DNA of 64,000 bases from Harmonia axyridis (Eukaryota; Arthropoda; Insecta; Coleoptera; Coccinellidae): positions 9,486,001-9,550,000 of the forward strand of contig NC_059508.1 of the NCBI RefSeq assembly GCF_914767665.1. Direction: 5' to 3'. Below the pieces are notes generated by a model. It was not told the DNA's origin, ran no database searches, and saw only the letters and a list, made by a program, of their open reading frames with translations. The translations under genes were made by a program, and so were the position numbers. The stretch's first letter is position 1; the number at the start of each line of letters is the position of its first letter. Of the stretch, positions 54,176 to 64,000 are shown piece by piece.

Positions 54176-55585
54176 ATTATGGAAATGAAAAAGTCCAGAA
54201 ACCAATAAATAACTTTCCGATGAAGAAAATTGCCGACTGTGAAGATGAATTACTGAAATGATCTATCGATAGTCTACTAAAAAATTTACCCAATGAGAAG
54301 AATAGTAGGACACCACCAATTTAAAAGGGATTATTTTTTTCCTATAGATGTTCTTGAGCGAACTTCCACGAACAAAACGTCATAGCAATTTAAAACTGAT
54401 TACACCAATCAAAAATATTAATCATTTCTTTTAAAATAATGGGTAAACAACCAAGCGTTCTGATCTTCGAAGTAATCAACTTCAAACATTAATAATTTCA
54501 TAATTGCAAATGGAATGTTGGAATACACCATTAATATTTTATTCAATGTTTATTGATCATTTTTTCCAGAGCTTAGTTAATGATATTTAGTGTTGTTATC
54601 GTGAATTACAAATACTGGGGTTTCGTTTCGATTGTTTATTCAACCCCAGGTCTTTTCTTTCCATTTTTCAGAGAATAATTATGAGAATTCCAGAAGTATA
54701 ATAAAAAAAGTCCGGACATAAACAGGAGGAAGTCATGAACGAAAAGACCTAGAAACTGGAAATTTTAAATCAGATCGAAACATATCTCCCATAGCACGTA
54801 TAGTTCTATAAAAAATACAAGGCTGTAATATCAACTCGATTTGAATACGATCCTCGATTTCGTATTGAAATATGCAGATTTGAATAAACGCCAGTGCCTA
54901 TAGCCAATCAACGAAATAATTCGGGACTAATATGAAAGCTTTCACAAAAGGAACACATGATTTTTTGCATATACACCTAATTGGTTTATTTTACAACCAA
55001 TATCATGATGTCAATCAAAGAATTTCTATTTTTAGTCGAATCAATTCGTGAACTATTTGAAAATATATATGTTCACATTTCATGGTTTGGTTGGTAGATG
55101 ACCTGTTGGAAAATATTTCAAAGGAAATTTATTTGCTCGTGGGGAATTATAGGAAAGGGTCATGTTTTTTACGAATTTTAGAATTTTCCCAGAAAAAATG
55201 CAACTTGTTAACCCACGAAAATATTTGGCTGGAGGTTTTTATGTGGGCCACCCTGTACTGACGTATAGATTGAGATTTCAATAATAATAATAATAACATT
55301 AGATCCATTCACATATTTGAGATGACAAGATGATGACATGTGTCATTCATTACATTTCTATAGAAAATAAATTTCAGAGATGGTATTCATAGTGAAGCAC
55401 AATCATAAATTCTTCATGACCATATGCCTCTATGATCATTAGTATTTCTATAATTATTATCTTTTTGTGGAAATTCTGGTTAGTTTTAAACTTGAAATCT
55501 GTGTAGCTGTTTAGGGAATGAAAAGTTTACCGTATTGTGAAGCCATAATGGTAATAACTCCCTGTTTGTTGTTGAAAGTGTACAT
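54176..55585. other. non-coding stretch, nothing recognised
   Basis: An orphan CACCCTG end (gtgggccaccctgta) occurs at 55243-55257 and a short (ATA)n microsatellite at 55281-55296. Nothing else. Confidence 0.4.
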
Positions 55586-55589
55586 ACTT

Positions 55590-56100
55590 CTTCAACCGCA
55601 TCCGAATCATTTTTATAGATCATAAAAAGAGTGGACCTAATATGGACCCCTGAGGTACTCCCAGAAGTTGATTTCTATAAGCTAAATGACCCTGTTGGTC
55701 ATTACATTCCAGAATCACCTATTAAACTATTCAAGAGCTACTCCTCTTACGCTGTATCTTTCAAGCTCAAATAGAAGGATAACATGGTTCACCGTTTCAA
55801 ATGCTCGATAAGTCAAGCATGAGTACAACTACTAAATCTCTGTCTTCCACTCAAGAAGAGTGTTAACTGGAACAATGCAAATCTTGTAAGTATCCCTCTT
55901 CGATAGGTATGTTGATTGTTGCATTGGCAGACACAAAAAATCTATCAGACGGTTACACACTAGCCTCTCGAAGATCTTTGAAAAAGAAGTCAGGAGATAG
56001 ATAGGTCTATAATTTCCTATATCTGAACGATCACTTTCTTTATAGGCATATTTGAATTTCTCTGGGCATGCTCCAGAGAATTATTCATTGTGTGTAGCAG
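55590..56100 (-). pseudogene. non-LTR reverse transcriptase remnant
   Basis: On the minus strand the N-terminal reverse-transcriptase region reads PEKFKYAYKESDRSDIGNYR, then PIYLLTSFSKI, at about 56085-55975 (canonical K-GDRSDIGNYRPISLL). About 250 bp further on, RNQLLGVPQGSILGPLF at 55675-55620 is the palm motif ahead of the catalytic ADD pair, which is not preserved. The intervening part is frameshifted with stops. It is a LINE of a similar kind to that at 28.9 kb. Confidence 0.75.
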
Positions 56101-56607
56101 AGGTCCGAAAAGTATGTCGATAATCAACCTTAATTTATTAAATCCAACAAAAAAACAAAACGAAAATGAATGCACTGAACAGGTGGACTTTTCTAGTAAA
56201 TGTAGATTTCCAACGAAATTTTAAATGAGAGATAATATGGTATTAAAGACAGAAATCTGTCATCAATTCGACAAGCGAGCATTTAATTAGCGTGTATATC
56301 ACAAATTCGAAAATTTCCTTAGGAACATGGTTTCTGAGGGTTAAATCCTACAGTTCAGGCAGATCTATAATTCTGGGTATCTAAATTAGATATGAGGGTT
56401 CGAATGCTAATAACTAGTTATCCCCGAGATTATAAATTATGAATGATAATTGGACTTCAACTGAAATGTCTCAAAATGGCTTTGACGGGATGCCTGAATG
56501 ATATATTATGCACTCACCAAAGTCCCAAAACTAATTGGTTATCCAGACGCATAAGACAAAAAGAAATCTCGGATGATTTTCTCGTTTCAAAATGTTATCA
56601 AACTAAA
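56101..56607. other. non-coding stretch, nothing recognised
   Basis: Possibly includes further upstream LINE sequence. No motif recognised. Confidence 0.35.
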
Positions 56608-57546
56608 GGGTGTTTTGTTTAGAGCTATAGAACTTTAAATTGCAACAAAACAACGATGGATTATTAGATTGACATGAATTTCATTTATCCGCAAGATAAT
56701 CTTGTAGCATTACATTTTAAATATGATTTCTGGCAAATGACCGCCATGGCTGGCTCGGATGTAGTCCAATCTGGACGTACAATTTTAGATGACTTTTTCC
56801 AACATTTGTGGCCGTATATCGGCAATAACACGGCGAATGTTGTCTTCCAAATGGTCAAGGGTTTGTGGCTTATCCGCATAGACCAATGAATTCACATAGC
56901 CCCACAGAAAGTAGTCTAGCGGTGTTAAATCACAAGATCTTGTAGGCCAATTCACAGGTCCAAAACGTAAAATTAGGCGGGCACTAAACGTGTCTTTCAA
57001 TTAATCGATTGTGGCACGAGCTGTGTGACATGTTGCGTCGTCTTGTTGGAACCACAGCTCCTGGACATCATGGTTGTTCAATACAGGAATGAAAAAGTTA
57101 GTAATCATGGCTCTATACCGATCACCATTGACTGTAACGTTCTGGCCATCATCGTTCTTGAAGAAGTACGGACCAATGATTCCACCAGCCCATGAAGCGC
57201 ACCAAACAGTCAGTTTTTCTGGATGTAACGGTGTTTCGACATACACTTGAGGATAAGCTTCACTCCAAATGCGGCAGTTTTGTTTGTTGACATAGCCATT
57301 CAACCAGAAGTGCACTTCATCGCTAAACAAAATAAAATGGACGTAGTGCGCGATAGGTATTCCGCACAGAACCAATATTTCAGAAATGAAATTGCACTAT
57401 TTGCAAGCGTTGTTCAGGCGTGAGTCTATTCTTGATGAATTGCCAAACCACACTGAGAATAAATCACTTGACAGCTGTAAAATCGGTCGCCATCTTCAAC
57501 AGTAATTCCAACTTAAAGTTATATACCTCTAAAAAAAACATCCCAT
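56608..57546 (-). mobile_element. DUF4817-type transposon, both ends, internally deleted
   Basis: Inverted termini are at 56608-56642 (gggtgttttgtttagagcta) and, inverted, 57512-57545 (tctaaaaaaaacatccc). The minus strand encodes one transposase with an internal deletion. The N-terminal segment (LTPEQRLQIVQFHF, stop, NIGSVRNTYRALRPFY) is joined directly to ILFSDEVHFWLNGY, so most of the DNA-binding region is gone. The first copy in the window (1-514) belongs to the same family. Confidence 0.88.
56685..57512 (-). pseudogene. DUF4817-type DDxD transposase pseudogene
   Basis: The catalytic core is nearly complete: FSDEVHFWLNGYVNKQ (first Asp), LWFQQDDATCHTARATID (second Asp), an in-frame TAA at 57001, then LKDTFSARLILRFGPVNWPT and SCDLTPLDYFLWGY (third Asp). 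About 36 codons lie between the second and third Asp. The C-terminus continues in frame to 56785 (RRVIADIRPQMLEKVI) and, after a frame change, resembles the end of copy 1. The single stop plus the N-terminal deletion make it inactive. Confidence 0.85.
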
Positions 57547-59132
57547 ACAATAACTAAATACCTATACACTCCAAACAATAACATAGAAAGAATTCTTTAC
57601 ATATATGATTTTTTCCTGCTAGATTGAAAGTATTCACAGTTCCGTGATCTTCAAGGGCACAATAGGCATGTGAATGGAAAAATACGTACAAGCTCCCGAA
57701 GCAAAGTGCTTTTCATGAAAAACTGGGTGTATTATAATCTTACTTCAATTGAATTCTTAAACATTTTTTTAACGCATTTTTTCTAAAGACTATGGTATGA
57801 AACTAGAAAGTGGGGTAGAAAAAAAGGATTGATAAGAGAATGTGTTGTTTCAAATGATCAATTTCCGGTACCTTCCCTGGACTATATCTAAAAAATAATA
57901 ATAATAATGATAATATCCCTGGTGAAATTGACAGTGACCTTCATTTAAATTCAAAATATTCTGGTTATGAAATGATTAAACGACAATATACGTTACATTC
58001 GTCATAGGGAGTTTTCAGAAAATAACAAATCCCAAGTATTCGATTCAACATAACATCGAACCTATTTATGTCGAACATAAATTGATTTCTGTAATAATCT
58101 GATTTATGTAAACCAAACGATATTTATGGCTGCATACAATGCAACCAATTATAATTTTTTCTATCATTGATTGTTTGTTTTTATTCATGGTTTCTAATCA
58201 AATAATACGAAAGACATTACAGGAATCGATTAGGAATGCATTACCTGATTAAATTTGTTCGTTCAAGAATTCTTCCATCATCAATAAAAATCATGCATGA
58301 AAAAGTGAGAGTAAATTGCTTTTACCATCGTGTTTGTATGGGCATAACGTGTGGATAACTGCTAAACCGCATGGTAAAATGGATGGAAATTACCGGTAGT
58401 TGTTGGCCAGTGTTGCTGGCTACTCCTAAGGCTACGTCACAGTCAATAGATCAGATAAAGCCTACTTGACAAAATAATAGTTTAAGCCTGGTCTATAATT
58501 TAGAACTCTCACCACCGTTATGAGATGTTATTAGTTGGCAATTACTTTATTAACCTGTATGTTTCGCTGAATTTCTCGTTATATCCAGACTTTATTACCC
58601 TGCTACCCTTAATCTCCTTATATATCAGCGTTGCCGATAATAAAACAGTGTTTTCACACACAAAATACGATTTTAACGCTCGTTCCACTTTCCTGATGAA
58701 ACCCTGTTGAGGCAATTTTCGAACTACCATAATTTTCTACGGATCATGTCAATCATAACACTTGACATCGCGGATGAAGAGGAAGCAGATATGTTCACTT
58801 TATCATCCATTTGTATCCTTTCCGCTGTTTTCCATACGCATCAGTCGAGTATCCGGAAAAAAAAAACCGATGCAAATTTCACACACACAGTTTTATTGTT
58901 TCCTCTCTCCCACAGAAAATACGATTATTCCGAAAAAATAACCCCGATATTGGTATTATCTCACGGATTTTGAACTCGCGTGAGGATTTTTTACGTAAAT
59001 ATGAAGTGTGACAAATATCAATGCAGAACTTAAAAAATTATAAAAAATATTACTAAATACATTTTTTTACATTACATTTTTAACCAATTTTTTTGTCCAT
59101 CTGTCGGTTTGTGTAGTGTCTTCACATCTTTA
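57547..59132. other. non-coding stretch, nothing recognised
   Basis: Short open stretches at 58525-59011 show no domain. A short (AAT)n tract is at 57893-57910. Confidence 0.4.
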
Positions 59133-60060
59133 GATTAGATTAGATTCACCGCGACCTCTTGGTCTGTTCTTACCGTTAGTAGTCGTAGCTTACAACTCGT
59201 CCACCAATTCTAATGAACTACAGTATCTGGGATGGCTACAAGGAAGTTACTTCCTCACTTCTACAAGCCAGTCTTGTCCAAAGCATTTTTGCGTTGGCTA
59301 GCGATGGCGAGACATTCCATCTACAGTTGGTTCCGAGATTCTTCCCCCTCCAGACTGAATCTGCTTTCGTTGTTTTCTGCTAGACTCATTCTCATAAGGT
59401 GACGAATTGAGTGAGGAGGTGTAGCATATTTTTACTAAGATCCAGATACTTCTTGGATCTCATAGAGTCAAAGTTTCGAATAATCGTTTTGGAGTGATTC
59501 AAACCAGGAAGATTCCGCCAGAGTATTTCTCTTTCGGTTTCTTCCTTCTCACGAAACTCTTTCTCTTAGGTACATTTGTATATGCCACAAAAAAGTTCTG
59601 AGCCGATGAAAGGAGTATGTGCTGCTTTTCTGGCGAGTGTGTTGGCCTCTTCATTTTCTCTAATTCCTGAGTGTCCAGGAACCCAGATTGACAAGACCTT
59701 ATTATTCTTGCCTATTTCATTTAGTTTCCTTCGACACTCCAATACCATCTTAGTATCGATGATATGGGAGCTCAGATGCTTCTATTGCAGCCTGACTATC
59801 AGAATGTATCGCTATATCTAATTTCTGATTGTTTTTTGTTAGGTTAATTTCTACACATCTTTCTTTTGCAAGTAACCCTGCCTGAAAGACACTTAGACAG
59901 CGGTCTAGCTATATTGAGCATTTGGTACCAGTCCCGAATACTCCAGCGTGGTTTTGGAACTATCTGTGTACTATTTGATGGTAGTCTTTTTAAGAACTTT
60001 TTGAGGACTTCTTTTCCTAATCTTCATTTCTACTTAGTATCGTTATTTTTCCTTGGCGAA
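59133..60060 (-). mobile_element. LINE 3' half with RNase H domain
   Basis: On the minus strand: RNase H N-terminal half at 59840-60000 (QAE-type block in a degraded frame); RNase H second half at 59566-59748 (KVLSIWVPGHSGIRENEEAN, TLARKAAHTPFIGSELFCGI); the cysteine-rich tail; the 3' UTR; and a (TTAGAT)n tail at 59133-59150. The last catalytic Asp of RNase H reads N (EEANTLA). It is the uninterrupted counterpart of the LINE at 20.5-22.1 kb. Confidence 0.8.
59566..59748 (-). pseudogene. LINE RNase H C-terminal half
   Basis: 60 codons: MVLECRRKLNEIGKNNKVLS, then IWVPGHSGIRENEEANTLAR. WVPGHSGI is the typical RNase H block of I/Jockey-type retrotransposons. The acid after the A of NEKAD is replaced by N, which should destroy metal binding. 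The upstream half is in another frame. Confidence 0.78.
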
Positions 60061-60360
60061 CAATATTGCTGGTGAAAAATTCGCTTCAACGAAAATCGAC
60101 TGTCTCATTTTTTTGGATTTCTTTCTACTACGCCATATATTTATGTTAGCTCTGCCATGACATCACAGATGACAAATTTGAGATGACAACTGTCTCCAAT
60201 TTGAAAACGCACACAGTAATGGGAATCATAAATTTATCTTCAAATATAGAATGAAACGTTTGGAAGATATTGTTTCGACAATCTGGCTACGACATTTTTC
60301 TTCGATCGTGAAAAAAGAATATAAATATAATTTTGATCTGACGGAGACAGTAGGAGTAAA

Positions 60361-60880
60361 AATTACCATTTTTTGCGTTGGCTAGCGATAGCGAGACATT
60401 CCATCTCCAGGTGGTTCTGAGATTCTTCCCCCTCCAGACAGAATCTGCACTCGTTGTTTTCTGCTAGACTCATTCTCATGAGGTGCTTTTTGAGGCGGCA
60501 ATGTCATGTAAGGATTCCAATGAGTAGTTGTCGAATATTTTTTCTAAGATCCAGAAACTTCTTAGATCTTCTTCTTCTTCCTTATTCTTAAAACCATGTC
60601 TTGTCATCTTCTGTTCATCCAGCCTCCTGTGATGTGGACGTCCAACTCTCATAACATCTCTTCAGTGGTCGGACGGAAGGGCGCTTTGAGTTTGACTTTT
60701 CGTTCTTTGCCCACTTTGCCTATCTTTGATCTTAGATCCAACCCAGGAAGATTCCGTCAGAGAGTTTCTCTTTCGGTGTTTTTCTTCCCCTGAAATTCTT
60801 TCTTGTAGGTACATTTAGCTTTACCACAAAAAGGTTCTGGTCCAATGTAAGAAGTTTGTGCTCCTTTGAAATTGTTAGAA
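60361..60880 (-). mobile_element. second LINE 3' half with a small insertion
   Basis: A further copy of the same LINE 3' region follows the one at 59.1 kb in the same orientation, starting in the cysteine-rich tail (tgcgttggctagcgatagcg) and ending in the RNase H region (ccacaaaaaggttctggtcc). It is split by 60570-60732, about 160 bp foreign to the LINE. Roughly 30 bp of LINE sequence is missing at the right junction. Confidence 0.7.
60570..60732 (-). mobile_element. possible short retroposon inserted in the LINE
   Basis: A segment of about 160 bp is bracketed by gatct at 60565-60569 and 60728-60732. On the minus strand it ends in a tail aaggaagaagaagaag, like a simple-repeat tail of a SINE or LINE stub. 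No A or B box was recognised. Confidence 0.35.
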
Positions 60881-63800
60881 CGAGAAGGAAATACCAAGGA
60901 ATGCTGACTTTACGATCTAAGAACGAGCAAGCTCATTACAAAACTGCTCGTTGTATTATTACTATACAGATATAGCACCTAAGAATCCAGGTATGTAGGT
61001 ATACAAAATCACATCCTGAACAGGACCATCTAGAGCAAAAATAACAAGAATAAGACACCCCTTGAAATCGTCTCGAAGCCCCAGGAAAACTTCCAAACCT
61101 TCGATTTTCCTCGCGGTTTTCGAGTGTTGCGAATTATTTTGAATTCAAGTCTCATTCCTCTGTGGACAATTTGAAATTACCACGACGAAAACTCTACTGA
61201 GGGTCACAATCTCAGATTTTATTAGTTATTATCACGATATTTGAGGTTTGATGTTTTCTTCAATGATAGAAATTTTGATACTCTTTTTTCCAACCATTTT
61301 GTCAGGGCAGGCAGCAGAGGCCAAACGGTAGGTCCTAGGAAAAAAGCCCTGAGGAGTACCCCTTCTAGAATCAAACGAGTATACCGGGTGGATCGTCTGA
61401 AATCAGCTCACGATCCTGGGTGTCCGATAAAATTTTTTTTTCTTGACAGATACTCAGTGAGGGATCTACTGGCATAGTGCCGGGGTCCAAAGGGCGGAGC
61501 ACCTTCGGCGAGCAAAGCGAGTCACTAATTTAATATGAATAGTTTGTTGAAAGAAGCCAAAGATGCCACCTTCGAAGTGAGATATTCAGAAACCCCCTAC
61601 CTGCATAGGGCATTTTCTAGAATATTTGTATCTATTTCAGTCCATTCAGTACAGCTTGTTCATGTTAACCTATTATTTGAGTAGGGATGAGAATGAATAA
61701 TGTAAATTTATGTCATTGTTGTAAAATCCGATTATGTACCCCAATATTCCAGTCAGAGAGATATTCATCATTTCAATGGTATTCATTTATTTACTAATTG
61801 AATGTTTCACATATAATTATTCAATTAAACAATATCATAAAGCATAGTTGAGCCCGAACAGCCAAAGTTGGTTAGTTCAGAGGACGTCTAATAGAATAGT
61901 TTAGATTAAACCCGAATATTCGCATGGCTCTCTATGCAGAAAAGTTACGAAATGTTGGAACCGATCAAAATTGTTGGAAGTTCTGGATAACTAACCATTA
62001 TTGGTGTCGAACAGTTCACGAAAATTAATAGCGTTCTATCAAGATAATACCAAATTGGTCAACGGTCATTTATTATTCGTATCTAGTGGCAATAGAAAAT
62101 ATACAAACCTGAATACACTGGATGACGATTGATTCATCCTTTAGAGATCAATTCTCCTGTATTCCGTATCTCAACTTCCTCAATAGTTAACCTAGTCTCA
62201 GACTAGGAAATGTTCAATTTACAATTACGTATTTGTATTCCAACTCTCCTAGCTATTTTTGAAAAATTACCGAGAATTTAGCTGATGCTAGTGTCAATAT
62301 CAAATGAAATATGATACTTGATTCTCAAGATTACCCCAATCTGGAAAAAAAATTAATGCTTGCTACATAGAGAAGTAGAAGAATTGAAACCCCATCATGC
62401 CATCGAGATATAAAATTTCGTTAACCAGTTTTGATGCCTATGGACTTTTACCTGTAGGGTTTCCTTGAATTTAAAGTTTACCTGAGTAAAAAAACTTCCC
62501 TGGATCAGTTGAAACAAGATATCTGCCTTTAAAATGGGATCATGAAGATATTCACCAAGCCATCACAAGGAATTTTAGTGTTATATGTAGATTGAATGCG
62601 TGTTCTGAACGTGAGGGTAGACATTTGGACGACATCGTTTTCAAGAAATAACAATCCATATAAATAAAATGAGGGAAACAAAATGCGCGATGAAAATATC
62701 CAGAAAACTCCAGCCTTTATTAACTCGAATGAGAAAAACAATAGCGGGTAGGAACACTCAGAGGACCGCGAAAAAAATAAAAATATTCGACTATAAAATT
62801 TCCACTATGCAGAATCATCACCAAGGGATACATTCCATATGAGTAATTTCGTGAATAAAGAGTTGGTGGTGAAAAATGGAACTACACAAAAACTGCCTCT
62901 CGATGTTAACAATTCAAGGAATAGTGTGACCATAAATAAGCGAGAATATGATCGCGTCGCAGAATAAAACAATTTTCATTAAAATTGGTGGGAAGCCTTC
63001 GAAAAGCAGAGTAAAATATTTCTTTCAATATGGAAAACTCTTTCCGAGTAAAACTTCAATAACTTTGTCAAACAAGAAAAATGCCGCGAATTTCATACAA
63101 TGGCTATTCATTTCCTGTATCTTGGGGATTCATTCGAAAACAAAAACTGAAACAAATATTTTTCAGCGAGGTTGAACAGTGTGAGATAAAGTAATTAATT
63201 CAGAATAGATCAAGGAGTGAAATAATATACTATGGTAATTAAAATACTTGGAGGAAGTTTTTCATTCAGAACTATTGTACTGAATACAGTGCTGTGAATA
63301 GATTCAATCATTTCTGGAAAAAAATCCTTTCTGATATTTTCAAAACAATTTTAGTTTGTATCAGAATAATAACCTGAATTTTCATGCCGATTTCAAGGGG
63401 ATTGAATTAAAACTGACTCCCATCTGGATGAATGATGTTTCGAATTTGTATAATGGAAAACCAGATTAAAAATAACTTCAATCATTCATTGAAAATGCCT
63501 AAAATTTTGCGAAACAATCTAATGAAAAAGATGAGGGTACTGACGTGCAGCCAGGATTTTGAGCGCTCGTTCATTCATGCGCCAATTACTCCCAAACTCT
63601 ACACTCGAATATTCTATGATCCTGAAATTCCTTGTAATCCATTTTCACATTGGTTTTCCTTTTTATAGCTGTATACTATTTCAGTTTTTATTTTTGAGTT
63701 ACAATTTCGGTAATTGAAACAATTATGAACAAAAAAACATAATAACAAAATAATTAAAAAAATAACTTCAAAAAAGGCTCGAAATGTACTCCATATTGAT

Positions 63801-64000
63801 CTGAACATTTTCTTGCTCGTTTCAGAATATCTCGAACTGCTTTCCGAATCAAAAAGAACCCCAAAAAGAAATCACATTTGGATTGTATTTCATTTTCTGG
63901 CTAGCCTTTTCTATTTTTTTGATTAGCTGATCCCGAGTATTGATTTCAGAGGAATAAACTAACGATTTCATGGGACCCCAGACATAATAATCCATGGGAT
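60881..64000. other. non-coding stretch, nothing recognised
   Basis: No recognised gene or transposon. A GC-rich patch at 61478-61525 (ccggggtccaaagggcgg, cttcggcgagcaaagcg) stands out against the AT-rich background. The 75- to 78-codon stretches at 61241-61477, 62948-63175 and 63432-63668 have no recognised domains. Confidence 0.4.

Noticed and set aside
52650..55255. A single 2.6-kb transposon between the cagggtgg and ccaccctg ends
   Set aside because: Similarity of the two ends stops after about nine bases, so they are orphan ends of different elements.

Overview
The window looks like intergenic, transposon-rich nuclear DNA of an arthropod, most likely an insect. The base composition is AT-rich, no long intact open reading frame is present, and there is no bacterial gene organisation. 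Nearly everything recognisable is a decayed insect-type mobile element: mariner and Tc1 elements of several families, DUF4817-type transposases, hAT, non-LTR (LINE) retrotransposons with reverse transcriptase and RNase H domains, LTR elements and foldback MITEs. I recognise no host protein-coding gene with confidence. The species cannot be fixed from the sequence alone.

Layout. 1-0.5 kb: 3' part of a DUF4817-type transposon. 2.5-3.7 kb: mariner. 4.6-4.9 kb: 145-bp tandem duplication. 6.2-7.6 kb: Tc1-like element. 8.6-9.0 kb: long foldback palindrome. 10.1-11.7 kb: LINE 3' pieces around a solo LTR. 12.8-14.7 kb: long-TIR non-autonomous element, an LTR fragment and a Tc1 remnant. 16.1-17.6 kb: two mariner remnants. 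18.3-19.3 kb: hAT. 20.5-22.1 kb: LINE RNase H region split by a solo LTR. 22.7-25.0 kb: four-unit 556-bp tandem array. 26.7-32.6 kb: three mariner copies and a LINE reverse-transcriptase piece between 216-bp direct repeats. 34.3-37.0 kb: mariner and Tc1-like copies. 38.4-42.7 kb: hAT, SETMAR-like mariner, and a hAT MITE with a LINE inside it. 43.8-44.6 kb: the retrozyme-like element. 45.2-51.3 kb: Tc1-like, SETMAR-like mariner and mariner fragments. 52.5-57.5 kb: foldback MITE, LINE RT remnant, DUF4817-type transposon. 59.1-60.9 kb: two LINE 3' halves. 60.9-64 kb: nothing recognised.

The most remarkable item is 43795-44573 on the minus strand. It is a 779-bp miniature LTR retrotransposon with TG...CA LTRs of 241 and 250 bp and a 4-bp AATT target duplication. 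It has an 18-nt primer binding site matching the 3' end of tRNA-Trp and a polypurine tract. Each LTR carries a tRNA-like segment with A and B boxes, followed by a complete type III hammerhead self-cleaving ribozyme. Cleavage at both ribozymes would release a 528-nt RNA that could circularise. This is the architecture of the retrozymes known from plants, here in an animal-type genome and coupled to a possible internal RNA polymerase III promoter.

The other elements are mostly dead copies nested in one another: a solo LTR in a LINE, a LINE in a hAT MITE, and a mariner fragment inside a mariner. They give a relative history of insertions rather than a working pathway.
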